Made by a program: the position numbers and the translations under genes
Notes under the pieces: model-generated
Told to the model about the DNA's origin: nothing
Database searches by the model: none
Seen by the model: the letters and a program-made list of their open reading frames with translations, nothing else
Shown here: in pieces, positions 5,900 to 13,072 of the stretch
Layout of the letters: every line of letters starts with the position of its first letter
Position numbering within the stretch: the first letter of the stretch is position 1
Source: Acidobacteriota bacterium
Lineage (GTDB): Bacteria > Acidobacteriota > Terriglobia > Acidiferrales > 2-02-FULL-67-57
Direction: 5' to 3'
Assembly: GCA_016189965.1 (NCBI GenBank)
Contig: JACPRL010000011.1
Coordinates: 1 to 14,263 of the forward strand
DNA length: 14,263 nucleotides

Positions 5900-8305
5900 C
5901 TAGTCCGGGCCGGGGGATTTGGCGGGCTGGGGGGAGTCCTTCTTGTCGCGGCCGAGGCCGAAGATTTTGAGCAAGGTGCGGGTGACGGGGCGGAAGACGG
6001 AGGGGCGGTGCTTGGGGCAGAGCTCGCGGGGCTCGCTGCCGAGGATGAAGCGCTCGTAGCGCACCTGGGGGCACTCGGAGGTAGCGACGAGCAGGGTGTC
6101 GGGATCGATGGGGATGGAGACGATGCCTTCCGGCGGGATGAATTCTTCGGTGTCGCGATAGGTGGGCAATAAGACAGCCTGCTTCATAAAGGCGGTCCAG
6201 ATGGGGAGAGCGGCGGTGGAGCCGGGCAGCCCGAGGTCGCGGCCGTCGTCGAAGCCGACCCAGACGGCGCACAGCAGGCCGGAGGTGAAGCCGACGAACC
6301 AGCCGTCGCGGGAGGTGCCAGTCTTGCCGGCGGCGGGTGCGACGAAGCCGCGGGAGCGGGCGCCGACGCCGGTGCCGCGGTTGAGCGCATCCTGCAACAC
6401 ATCGAGAACCATGAAAGCGACGCGGGGGTCAAGCACGGGGCTGGGCTGGGGGACGGTGTGCCACAATTCGCGGCCGTCGCTGGAGAGCACGGCGGAGACA
6501 AGGTAGGGCTCGAGCCGGCTGCCGCCGTTGGCGAAGACGGTGTACGCGCCGGCGACTTCGAGCGGGGTGGAGTCGTACGCGCCGAGGGCGATGGCGGGGG
6601 TGGGGCGCAGGCGGGGGTTGAGCCCCGCGCTGAGGGCGACCTGGGCGACGCTGTCGTAGCCGGTGAGTTGCGCGGCTTTGACTGTGGCGACGTTGAGCGA
6701 GTGGACGAGCGCTTCGCGGAGGGTGACGACGCCGAAGAATTTTTCGCCGAAGTTCGAAGGCTCGTAGCGCTGCCCCTCGAACTCAAAGACGGTGGGTTCA
6801 TCCACCACGGTGGTGACGGGGGTGAGGGCGTGCTCGGGATCGTCGAGAGCGGTGCCAAAGGCGGCAGCGTAGACAAAGGGTTTGAAGGCGGAGCCGGGCT
6901 GGCGGGGGGCGACGGTGCGGTTCAACTGGCTGCGGGTGTAGTCGCGGCCGCCCACGAGGGCACGGACAGCACCGGTGTGGGGGTCAAGGGCAATGAGGGC
7001 CACCTGAACTTGCGGGACTGGCTCCTTGCTGCGGCGGTAGCGCTCACGGATTTTGGCGTCCACTTCAGGCAGGGCTTCGCGGACGGCGGCGGCGGCAGCC
7101 TCTTGGAGGCGGGGGTCGAGGGTGGTGTAGAGGCGGTAGCTGCGGGAGATCAAATCTTCTTCCGAGAAGCGGTCGAGGAGGCGGTCGCGGACCAGGTCAA
7201 TGAAGTAGGGGGCTTCGCTGGCTTCGACGTTGGCGGGGGCGAGCTGCAAGGGAGCTTTTGCGACCGCTTCGGCCTCGGCAGCGGTGAGGGCGTCGGTTTC
7301 GACCATCGCCTGGAGGATGTAGTTGCGGCGCTGGAGGGCGCGCTCCGGCTGTCGGTAGGGGTTGTAGCGGCTGGGGCCCCGGATGAGGCCGGCGAGCAGG
7401 GCGGATTCGGGGAGGTTCAACTGGGTGATGTCTTTGTCGAAGTAGGCGCGAGCAGCTTCGCCAAAGCCGTGGATGCTGAAGCTGCCGCGCTGGCCGAGGT
7501 AGATCTCATTGGCGTAGAGCTCGAAGATTTTTTCCTTGCTGAAGCGGCGCTCGAGCTGGAGAGCGATGACAGCTTCGGAGGCTTTGCGCTTGAGGGTGCG
7601 GCTGGGGTCGAGGAAGAAGCTGCGGGCGAGCTGCATGGTGAGGGTGCTGGCCCCTTGCACGGGAGCGCCTTCGCGGATGTCCACCCAGAGGGCGCGGACG
7701 ATGTCGCGGACGGAGACGCCGGGGTGGTCGAAGAAGCGGCGGTCTTCGGCGGCCAGGACGGCCTGGATGAGATGGGGCGGAAGCTCCTCGTAGCGCACGA
7801 GTCGGCGCTTGGCGCGGCGGTGGCTGTCGAAGATGTTGGTGATCTGGGCCGGATCGAGCCAGAAGGTCTGGCGAGGAGAGTGGTCGAGGAGAGAGGTGGC
7901 GCGCGCCAGCCGTCCTTCGGCCCATTCGAGGCGCACGGCCTCGTGGGAGCCGACGAGCGAGCTCGAGCCGGGGCGGATTTCCAGCCCGGTGCGGGTGAGG
8001 TGGTAGCGGCCGAAGGTCGAGGGGGTATCATCAGGGCCGCTGTAGCCGAAGCGGCGGAGCTGGGCGACCATGTCGTCGCGGGTCAAATCGTCGCCGAGGG
8101 CGATGAGGTCGGGGGCGGCGTAAATGGCGGAGGCGTAGTCGAAGACCTGGCCGCTCAGGCGGGCGTCGATGACGCCCGAGAAGTGGTGCCAGATATAGGC
8201 GAAGGTGCCGGCGGCGGCCAGGAAGAGTCCGAGGAAGACCAGCAGGAGGGTGCGGCCAGGCGGGCGCGTCCAAAAGGTGGTGGGGATGCGAATACGGACG
8301 GGCAC
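5900..8305 (-). CDS. mrcB: Class A penicillin-binding protein, PBP1b type
   Basis: A bifunctional peptidoglycan synthase that polymerises lipid II (glycosyltransferase) and cross-links stem peptides (transpeptidase) on the outer face of the inner membrane. With the chosen start it has 801 residues: a membrane helix (about 19-41); a UB2H-like region (about 53-138), as in E. coli PBP1b; a GT51 domain (about 173-348) with AAEDRRFFDH, catalytic Glu187 and GASTLTMQLAR; and a transpeptidase domain with SAFK (Ser472, Lys475), SLN (536-538) and KTGTS (661-665). All catalytic motifs are intact. The GTG at 8305 was preferred to the ATG at 8371 because AGGAAG precedes it by a few bases and it avoids a 59-nt overlap; the ATG would add 22 residues. 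UB2H in PBP1b docks the activator LpoB; the following TPR gene could encode a partner, which is inference. The mrcB name is by architecture, not proven orthology. Confidence 0.92.
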   Translation of the reverse strand: MPVRIRIPTTFWTRPPGRTLLLVFLGLFLAAAGTFAYIWHHFSGVIDARLSGQVFDYASAIYAAPDLIALGDDLTRDDMVAQLRRFGYSGPDDTPSTFGRYHLTRTGLEIRPGSSSLVGSHEAVRLEWAEGRLARATSLLDHSPRQTFWLDPAQITNIFDSHRRAKRRLVRYEELPPHLIQAVLAAEDRRFFDHPGVSVRDIVRALWVDIREGAPVQGASTLTMQLARSFFLDPSRTLKRKASEAVIALQLERRFSKEKIFELYANEIYLGQRGSFSIHGFGEAARAYFDKDITQLNLPESALLAGLIRGPSRYNPYRQPERALQRRNYILQAMVETDALTAAEAEAVAKAPLQLAPANVEASEAPYFIDLVRDRLLDRFSEEDLISRSYRLYTTLDPRLQEAAAAAVREALPEVDAKIRERYRRSKEPVPQVQVALIALDPHTGAVRALVGGRDYTRSQLNRTVAPRQPGSAFKPFVYAAAFGTALDDPEHALTPVTTVVDEPTVFEFEGQRYEPSNFGEKFFGVVTLREALVHSLNVATVKAAQLTGYDSVAQVALSAGLNPRLRPTPAIALGAYDSTPLEVAGAYTVFANGGSRLEPYLVSAVLSSDGRELWHTVPQPSPVLDPRVAFMVLDVLQDALNRGTGVGARSRGFVAPAAGKTGTSRDGWFVGFTSGLLCAVWVGFDDGRDLGLPGSTAALPIWTAFMKQAVLLPTYRDTEEFIPPEGIVSIPIDPDTLLVATSECPQVRYERFILGSEPRELCPKHRPSVFRPVTRTLLKIFGLGRDKKDSPQPAKSPGPD

Positions 8306-8312
8306 GGGCTTC

Positions 8313-8690
8313 CTAGATCGTCGTTCCGGTATCGGCCACGTACTCGAAGGGGATTTCGAGGGAGTAGACAATCAGGTCAACGGGGACGCGGTAGTTGACG
8401 GAGATGCGGAGGCCGATGCTGGTCTGGCTGACGCGGATCTGGCTGCGTTCGACGGGCAGCTCGAGCTCCTGCGCTTTCTTGTAGATCTCATCCCGTACCG
8501 CCTCCGGGGTCTTGCGCTCGACGCGGGCGAACTTGGCCTTTTGCCGGATGGTGTCCTGGAAGTCGTAGCTTTTGATGTAGATGGGGATGATGCGCCAACC
8601 GCTGATGAACAAGGCGGCGGTGATCAGAAGCGCCAGCAGGAGCTGGATTTTGCCGCCGCCGAGCTCCGCCTTGGCCGATCGAGTCCGCAT
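8313..8690 (-). CDS. Small DUF4845-like membrane protein
   Basis: A 125-residue protein with one N-terminal membrane helix (about 15-38, ending IIPIYIKSYDF), a charged helical middle (about 45-78), and a beta-rich C-terminal part with IRVSQTSIGLRISVNYRVPV (85-104). This matches my recollection of the DUF4845 family, single-pass proteins of unknown function with a soluble alpha/beta tail. A strong ribosome binding site, GAGGAGG, lies 8 nt before the ATG and overlaps the proS stop; the gene starts 14 nt after proS ends and stops 7 nt before the PBP GTG, so it is clearly in the same transcript. Position beside a cell-wall synthase suggests an envelope role, but no function can be read from the sequence. 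Confidence 0.75.
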   Translation of the reverse strand: MRTRSAKAELGGGKIQLLLALLITAALFISGWRIIPIYIKSYDFQDTIRQKAKFARVERKTPEAVRDEIYKKAQELELPVERSQIRVSQTSIGLRISVNYRVPVDLIVYSLEIPFEYVADTGTTI

Positions 8691-8704
8691 AGTCAGACCC
8701 TCCT

Positions 8705-10438
8705 CTAGCTGGCGCTGCGGCTGCGCACCCAAGCGGGCGTCTGGGGGATTGTAACATCCTGGCGCTCGGCTGACGAGCGGTCGAGAGCTTCGACCAGGCC
8801 CTCGGCGAGCTTGCGGCCGACAGTGAGGCGGAGGGGGACGCCGATGAGGTCGGCGTCGTTGAACTTGACCCCGGCGCGTTCGTCGCGGTCGTCGTAGAGG
8901 ACTTCGCAGCCAGCCTGCTGCAGGGACTGGTAGAGGGATTCGGAGGTCTGGCAGATTGAAGCGTCGTTGAGGTTGACCGGGGTGAGGACGACCTGGAAGG
9001 GGGCGATGCTGCGGGGAAGTTTGATGCCGAGCTTGTCGTGGTGCTGCTCGACGGCGGCGGTGAGGATGCGCTCGACGCCGATGCCGTAGGAGCCCATGAC
9101 GAGGGTGACGAGGTGGCCGTCGCGGTCGAGCACGCGGGCGCCCATCGCTTCGGCGTAGCGGCGGCCGAGCTTGAAGATGTGGCCGACTTCGATGGCGGGG
9201 CTGACGGTGACGGGCTGGCCGCACTCGAGACAGGGGTCGCCGCTCGAGACGGCGCGCAGGTCGGTGTACTCACCGGTGAAGTCGCGCTCCGGCGTGACGT
9301 AGCGGAGGTGGTGGTGGTCGCGGTTGGCGCCGGTGATGAGGTTGCGGCGGCCGCGCAGCGCCTCGTCAATCAGGATACGGACGTCTTTGGCGCCCAGCGG
9401 CCCGAGGAAGCCAGGGTCGGCGCCGAAGGCTTGGCGAATTTCCTCCGGATGGGCGGGGCGGAAGGCGGCGCCGCCCAGGGCTTCGCTGAGCTTGGCTTCG
9501 TTGACTTCGTGGTCGCCGCGGACGAGGACGAGCACCAGTTGCGGCGGGCGGTACTTCCCTTCTCCGCCCGCGCCGTCAGGAGGCGGAATGGCATAGGCAA
9601 CGCTCTTCATCAGGAAGCGCGGCGCGACGCCGGCGAATGCAGCCAACTCCTCGATGGTGCGGATGTTGGGGGTGGGAAAGATTTCCGGCTTGGCGCTGTC
9701 GAGACTGTCTTCGACGGGCGCGACGCCAGCGCGCGCCTTTTCCAGGTTGGCGGCGTAGCCGCAGGCGCAGGTGACGACGCGGTCTTCGCCAGCGGGCGAG
9801 ATGACCATGAACTCATGCGACTGCGAGCCGCCCATGGCGCCCGAATGCGCCTCGACGATCTGGTAGGTGAGGCCGCAGCGGGTAAAGATGCGGCAGTAGG
9901 CCTCGTAGTGTTTCTGGTAACTGACGTCGAGGCCGGCGTCGTCGAGGTCGAAGGAGTAGGAGTCCTTCATAATGAAGTGGCGGAGGCGCATCAAGCCGCT
10001 CTTGGGGCGGGCTTCGTCGCGGAACTTGACCTGAATCTGATACCAGATTTGCGGCAACTGGCGGTAGCTGCGCAGCTCGTGGCGCGCCAGGTCGGTCATC
10101 ACTTCTTCGTGCGTCATTCCCAGGCAGAGGTCGCGGCCGCCGTGGTCTTTGAGCTGGAACATGGTGGCGGCCATCTGCTCCCAGCGGCCGGTTTCGCGCC
10201 AGAGCTCGGCGGGGTGCAGCGCGGGAAGGTAGAGCTCCTGGCCGCCGATGCGGTCCATCTCCTCGCGGATGATCTGCATGATTTTCAGCGCCGAGCGCTG
10301 GCCGAGGTAGAGGTAGGAGTAGACGCCAGCGGCGAGCTGGCGGATGTAGCCGGCGCGCAGGAGCAGGCGGTGGCTGGCGACCTCGGCCTCGGCCGGGTCT
10401 TCGCGCAGCGTGGGGATGAAGAGTTGGCTCCAGCGCAT
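8705..10438 (-). CDS. proS: Prolyl-tRNA synthetase, bacterial type with editing domain
   Basis: Class II aminoacyl-tRNA synthetase that charges tRNA-Pro with proline in the cytoplasm. The 577 residues compare with about 572 in E. coli. It opens with the typical MRWSQLFIPTLREDP, has the substrate-binding MTHEE (108-112), motif 2 around FRDEARPKSGLMR (139-151), the INS editing insertion (about 230-400) that clears Ala-tRNA-Pro and includes the conserved Lys of LMKSVAY (Lys278), and motif 3 MGSYGIGVERIL (448-459), followed by the anticodon-binding domain. CxC (224-226) and CLEC (403-406) cysteine pairs flank the INS. The ATG at 10438 matches the family N-terminus; the longer open frame runs into intergenic repeats. 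A good promoter sits just upstream. It leads the transcript containing the DUF4845-like, PBP and TPR genes. The last 20 residues are Arg/Ser-rich and not typical. Confidence 0.97.
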   Translation of the reverse strand: MRWSQLFIPTLREDPAEAEVASHRLLLRAGYIRQLAAGVYSYLYLGQRSALKIMQIIREEMDRIGGQELYLPALHPAELWRETGRWEQMAATMFQLKDHGGRDLCLGMTHEEVMTDLARHELRSYRQLPQIWYQIQVKFRDEARPKSGLMRLRHFIMKDSYSFDLDDAGLDVSYQKHYEAYCRIFTRCGLTYQIVEAHSGAMGGSQSHEFMVISPAGEDRVVTCACGYAANLEKARAGVAPVEDSLDSAKPEIFPTPNIRTIEELAAFAGVAPRFLMKSVAYAIPPPDGAGGEGKYRPPQLVLVLVRGDHEVNEAKLSEALGGAAFRPAHPEEIRQAFGADPGFLGPLGAKDVRILIDEALRGRRNLITGANRDHHHLRYVTPERDFTGEYTDLRAVSSGDPCLECGQPVTVSPAIEVGHIFKLGRRYAEAMGARVLDRDGHLVTLVMGSYGIGVERILTAAVEQHHDKLGIKLPRSIAPFQVVLTPVNLNDASICQTSESLYQSLQQAGCEVLYDDRDERAGVKFNDADLIGVPLRLTVGRKLAEGLVEALDRSSAERQDVTIPQTPAWVRSRSAS

Positions 10439-10451
10439 CGTTGAATCGTCA

Positions 10452-10480
10452 ACACTATGAGAGCGACCAGCGGGTGTCAA
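10452..10480 (-). promoter_or_regulatory. Sigma70-like promoter of proS
   Basis: On the minus strand TTGACA (10475-10480, perfect -35) is separated by exactly 17 bases from TAGTGT (10452-10457, weak -10, 3 of 6). Thirteen bases then separate the -10 from the proS ATG, leaving a leader of about 5-8 nt. Confidence 0.6.
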
Positions 10481-10557
10481 GCGAGGCGGAAAGACGAAAG
10501 GCCAAAACCGAAAAGCGGCTCCGGCATCGCGCTGAAGCTGGAGCAGTGGAATTGGTG

Positions 10558-10579
10558 GGGCAGACATTCCTGTCTGCCC
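10558..10579. repeat. Perfect 9-bp stem-loop (GGGCAGACA / TGTCTGCCC)
   Basis: GGGCAGACA-TTCC-TGTCTGCCC forms a 9-bp stem with a 4-base loop. The surrounding reading (VGQTFLSALP) is a peptide I associate with a dispersed repeat of metagenomic Acidobacteria. It lies between divergent genes, so it is not a terminator for either. A repetitive extragenic element is the likeliest identity. Confidence 0.6.
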
Positions 10580-10627
10580 TGCCTGTCCCGGCTGCCCTGC
10601 CGGCACCCTCTCCCCTAGGGCGCGCCC

Positions 10628-10668
10628 GACACGGCGTGTCAGACCCCCTACACGGCGTGTCAGGGGGT
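10628..10668. repeat. Double ACACGGCGTGT palindrome with long stem-loop
   Basis: Two near-identical palindromes lie 10 bases apart: GACACG-G-CGTGTC (10628-10640) and ACACG-G-CGTGT (10650-10660). The second is enclosed by ACCCCCT (10643-10649) and AGGGGGT (10662-10668), giving a 12-bp stem with one bulged C and a one-base centre. As DNA it is a strong cruciform or REP-type candidate. A protein-binding site is the alternative. Confidence 0.6.
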
Positions 10669-10734
10669 ATGCTGAAGCGATGGGCGAGCCCGCGGGAGTC
10701 CCCAGCCCGTACGGACGAGCCCCCCGGGCGGACG

Positions 10735-10758
10735 CCCTTCGACTTCGCTCAAGGCAGG
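10735..10758. repeat. Second copy of the CCCTTCG..TTCGCTCA..GGCAGG repeat
   Basis: Twenty-two of 24 bases match 4923-4946, in the same orientation relative to the window. On the minus strand it reads TTGAGCGAAGTCGAAGGG, a motif that commonly appears as the peptide LSEVEG in automatic annotations of such genomes. Confidence 0.65.
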
Positions 10759-10850
10759 CCCATGGCCTGAGGGGGCGGTAGGAGGCTCTACCCTGGACTC
10801 CCCTCGCCGCGATGGGAGGGGTGTCCTAGCTGCTCTGACCGATTCTCCTA

Positions 10851-10880
10851 TTGACCGACGCCAGCCAATCGAGCTAAACA
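10851..10880 (+). promoter_or_regulatory. Weak candidate promoter for the serine protease
   Basis: TTGACC (10851-10856) matches five of six -35 bases. At 18 bases spacing lies TAAACA (10875-10880), a poor -10. It is the best candidate seen before the protease and would put transcription start just before the short upstream ORF. Confidence 0.25.
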
Positions 10881-10890
10881 AGGGGTAACC

Positions 10891-10956
10891 ATGCCGACTA
10901 CGGCGGCTCGCCCGACGCGTTCTGCGTCTGCGCGGTCCCCCCACGAGGAGGAGTGA
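10891..10956 (+). CDS. Possible 21-codon leader peptide before the serine protease
   Basis: A short open frame encodes MPTTAARPTRSASARSPHEE plus a final Glu. AAGGGG stands 5 bases before its ATG, a reasonable ribosome binding site. Its TGA is followed at once by the protease ATG (TGAATG), and the protease's own GAGGAGGAG binding site encodes the last three Glu codons. It also contains small inverted repeats, GCCG-ACTA-CGGC and GACGC-GTTCT-GCGTC. It could be a coupled leader peptide or chance; no known leader-peptide family is recognised. Confidence 0.3.
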   Translation: MPTTAARPTRSASARSPHEEE

Positions 10957-12292
10957 ATGCGTAACAAGAAGGCTTTGTTGGCTTTGGCCGCCCTGATCCT
11001 GCTGGGGATGGCACTGTTGCCGCTGGCCTCACCGTCCCGCTCGGCGGGATCAGCGCCGACGGCGGAGCGCGCCGCGCAGATGCGCGAGATTGTGGGCTCG
11101 GTGAAGCCCTACCACGCCGAAACACCGCACCCCTACCCGCTGGGGACGCCCGAGCGGCAGGCGGTGTGGGAGGACAGGATTGTCTCCCGGGGCGACCTTC
11201 CTCCGCATCCACTTCACCGGCCTGGCGCTGGCTCAGGGCGACTTCATCTCGGTCTCCAGCCTCGACGGCAGCCAGGTGTGGACCTACACCGGGCGGGGGC
11301 CGCACGGGACGGGCGACCTCTGGTCGTTCGCAATTGATGGCGATGAAGCCATCGTCCGGGTGCACGGCGGCCCGGGCACCGGCCAGCCACGGCTACCGCA
11401 TTGACGCCATCGGCCACGGCACGGCGCGGCTGCGGCCGACTCCGGAAGTGATTTGCGGGCTCGATGGCCGCGAGGACGTCGCCTGCCACCTGCCCGAAAT
11501 TGATTCGGCGCAAAAACCCGTATCTCGCTTGCTTTTTGTGAGCGGAGCCTTCCTTTACGCGTGCACGGGCTGGCTGGTGGACGGCTCGAACCCGAATACC
11601 CTGATGACCAATAACCACTGCATCTCGCGGCAGTCGGAGGTGGATTCGCTCCAGGCCACCTTCAACTTCCAGCGCAGCACCTGCGGCGGTACGACCAACA
11701 ACGCGACGACCGACTACGCCGGCGGCACGCTACTGAAGACCAACAGCGTCGACCGCAAAGGCTCCCGCGAAGGCCTCGACTACACCCTGCTCACCCTGCT
11801 CGGCGACCCGGAGAACACCTGGGGTGAGATCGTGCCCACCAGCGCCGCCGCAACGTCGGCGACCTCATCTGGTTCATCCAGCACGGCGGGGGCAACGAAA
11901 AGAAAGTCGGCTACTACCAGGACTTCATTGGCGATGCGAACGACCGCTGCAAGGTGGACAAGACTGGCCAGACCTACAGCCGCTCCGCTCCCGGCAGCCA
12001 GGTCGCCTACGCCTGCGACAGCGAGGGCGGCTCCTCCGGCTCACCCATCGTCGCCCCGGCCAGCGGCCGCGCCATCGCCCTGCACCACTTCGGCGGCGTG
12101 GAAGGCAATCCGTGCCTCAACGCCGGCACCGCCATGGCTGACATCTGCGCCGACGCCGGCTCGCTGCTCAACTGCGCCGGTGACGGCGGCGGTGCCTGTA
12201 CGTTGCTGCCGGCGGGCGCGGCCTGCACCGACAACAGCCAGTGCTGCTCGGGCAATTGCAAAGGCCGCCCCAGCGCCAAAACCTGCAAGTAA
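10957..12292 (+). pseudogene. Secreted trypsin-like serine protease, broken by three frameshifts
   Basis: Read across frames this is one S1-type protease of about 440 residues. Frame 1 (10957 to about 11180) gives a signal peptide (MRNKKALLALAALILLGMAL) and a propeptide-like start. Frame 2 (to about 11385) gives SPGATFLRIHFTGLALAQGD, a beta-rich segment. Frame 3 (to about 11840) gives LYACTGWLVDG, LMTNNHC with the catalytic His (11616-11618) and GLDYTLL with the Asp (11778-11780). Frame 2 again (to 12292) gives RRNVGDLIWFIQHGG and GGSSGSP with the Ser (12035-12037). The first two shifts each look like one extra base, the third like one missing base. No premature stops occur within the right frames, and the triad is intact, so damage is recent or the assembly has errors. 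A strong GAGGAGGAG site precedes the ATG. It resembles lysyl-endopeptidase-like proteases; specificity is unknown. Confidence 0.8.
12197..12289 (+). other. Six-cysteine knottin-like module at the protease C-terminus
   Basis: The last 31 residues of the protease read with spacing C-x8-C-x5-CC-x3-C-x8-C, including CTDNSQCCSGNC. This is the order typical of inhibitor cystine knot mini-proteins. It follows a Gly-rich hinge (GDGGGA). In a secreted protein it would be a disulfide-stabilised tail, perhaps for substrate or surface binding. The fold is inferred from spacing only. Confidence 0.5.
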
Positions 12293-12438
12293 GGACGGAA
12301 GCAGAAGAGGCACAGGATAAGAACAACAAGCTCGCCTCCCTGCTCCGCCTCTGCACCCTCTGCGGTTTAGTCCTCTTCCTCGGCTTCCCTTGTTTCCTCT
12401 GCTAGAGTGGCGCGCGGGATGAGGATGCTGGTCCCCGG
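12293..12438. other. Convergent intergenic region, pyrimidine-rich
   Basis: This 146-nt gap lies between the ends of the plus-strand protease and the minus-strand helical protein. The plus strand is pyrimidine-rich (about 12332-12403), with CTCCGCCTCTGC and CCTCTGCGGTTTAG, which look like a degenerate dispersed repeat. I see no convincing terminator hairpin with a T-tract for either gene. Confidence 0.4.
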
Positions 12439-12915
12439 CTAGGCCAACAGCTTGCGCTCCTGCTTGATGAACGCCCCCATGTCGCTGTTGAGAGAATTCA
12501 GCTCGGCTTTCAGAGCCCTCTGCTTTTTTTCGAATTCGGCGGAGGCGGCGATGGTCTTGTCTTTGGCCTGTCCGGCGAGCGTTTGAGCAATTTCGGCCAG
12601 CGCAAAAATCTTGACAATCATTTCGTTGTTCTTGTCCGCCTGGGCGAGGTACTCCTTGTAGCCAAACTCCGGGGTGCATTTGTAGAGTTCACAGAGCTCT
12701 TTGCGGGCCTGGCCAATGATGGTGGCGCGGGTGCTGAGCGCCGCCAGCACCTTCTCGCCGAATCCCAGCTCGGCCTTCACCTGGTCCAGCACGGAAAGAC
12801 TCGCTTTGATGTCCTTGGCGGTCCCCTTGAAGATGCCTTTGCAGTCCATCTTTTTTCGTTCCTCGAGAATCTGCTTTCGAACCATGGGGTCGCTGGTGTC
12901 CAATTCTTTTGCCAT
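12439..12915 (-). CDS. Unrecognised all-helical protein next to a CHAT protease
   Basis: A 158-residue soluble protein with no signal peptide or membrane segment. It is predicted mostly helical and highly charged. The middle (about 34-95) has heptad-like Leu/Ile/Ala spacing with Cys75 and Cys80 in CELYKC; residues about 122-156 look like a coiled coil rich in Lys/Glu/Ala. A third cysteine is at 25 (MDCKG). I do not recognise the family. The ATG at 12915 was chosen for its GGAG site six bases upstream; an ATG at 12972 would add 19 residues (MSLGELAPELPLGKEPESA) and lies 9 nt from a good -10, so a leaderless start there is possible. It shares orientation with the CHAT gene, ending its own unit 157 nt downstream of it. 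A role as partner or substrate of the CHAT protease is speculation. Confidence 0.7.
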   Translation of the reverse strand: MAKELDTSDPMVRKQILEERKKMDCKGIFKGTAKDIKASLSVLDQVKAELGFGEKVLAALSTRATIIGQARKELCELYKCTPEFGYKEYLAQADKNNEMIVKIFALAEIAQTLAGQAKDKTIAASAEFEKKQRALKAELNSLNSDMGAFIKQERKLLA

Positions 12916-12940
12916 GGCGCTCTCCGGCTCTTTGCCAAGC

Positions 12941-12962
12941 GGGAGTTCGGGGGCCAACTCCC
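12941..12962 (-). other. Stem-loop in the 5' region of the helical-protein gene
   Basis: GGGAGTT (minus strand) and AACTCCC pair as a perfect 7-bp stem around an 8-base loop. It lies between the promoter and the ATG at 12915, so it would be in the leader RNA, or within codons if the ATG at 12972 is used. Confidence 0.4.
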
Positions 12963-12981
12963 CGAGGCTCATTGGCCGAGC

Positions 12982-13010
12982 ATCCTAGCGCCCCCCGCCG
13001 CCAGCGTCAA
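12982..13010 (-). promoter_or_regulatory. Sigma70-like promoter of the helical-protein gene
   Basis: On the minus strand TTGACG (13005-13010, five of six) is followed after exactly 17 bases by TAGGAT (12982-12987, four of six). It sits in the gap after the CHAT gene and indicates that the helical protein can be expressed independently of CHAT. Confidence 0.55.
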
Positions 13011-13055
13011 CCTGTGGGGCCGCGGGCGGGCACAGCCTGGCGGCCGGGTGTTCGA

Positions 13056-13071
13056 CCCCGAAGCTTCGGGG
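13056..13071 (-). terminator. Palindrome directly after the CHAT stop codon
   Basis: CCCCGAAGCTTCGGGG is a perfect 16-base palindrome one base after the CHAT TGA. It can fold as a 6-bp stem with an AGCT loop. No T-tract follows on the minus strand, so it is at best a weak or factor-dependent terminator, or a 3'-end stabiliser. Confidence 0.35.
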
Positions 13072-13072
13072 C

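Larger units (their letters stand above)
10439..10890. other. Gene-free divergent region rich in palindromes
   Basis: The gap between proS (minus) and the serine protease (plus) holds no convincing gene outside the possible short leader ORF. It contains the proS promoter, a KTKGQNRK-type simple tract (AAAGACGAAAGGCCAAAACC near 10489-10508) that resembles the AGACGAAA tracts at 5731 and 5863, two strong palindromes (10558-10579 and 10628-10668), a dispersed repeat copy (10735-10758), and the inverted repeat CCCCTC...GAGGGG at 10800-10821. Open frames across it translate to repeat-type peptides such as LSEVEG. Confidence 0.6.

Noticed and set aside
6458..8398. 646-codon plus-strand open frame opposite the PBP gene
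   Set aside because: It is an antisense shadow in GC-rich DNA: low-complexity Gly/Ala/Glu/Val composition, no domain, and it lies fully across a gene with intact catalytic motifs. The same applies to the long plus-strand frames at 1550-2530, 3450-4817, 4961-5857 and 9038-10444.
10660..10944. 94-codon minus-strand frame with LSEVEG
   Set aside because: Arg/Ser-rich translation of repeat DNA with no ribosome binding site or domain.
10861..10956. Riboswitch in the protease leader
   Set aside because: GGGGTAACC and nearby small hairpins were compared from memory with c-di-GMP riboswitch motifs and do not match a known aptamer core.
11824..12141. 105-codon plus-strand frame within the protease
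   Set aside because: Arg/Leu/Pro-rich shadow in a third frame; the other two frames carry the protease motifs here.
13046..13072. tRNA-like TPsiC sequence (GGTGTTCGACCCC)
   Set aside because: No acceptor, D-arm or anticodon arm is found around it on either strand; it overlaps the palindrome after the CHAT stop.
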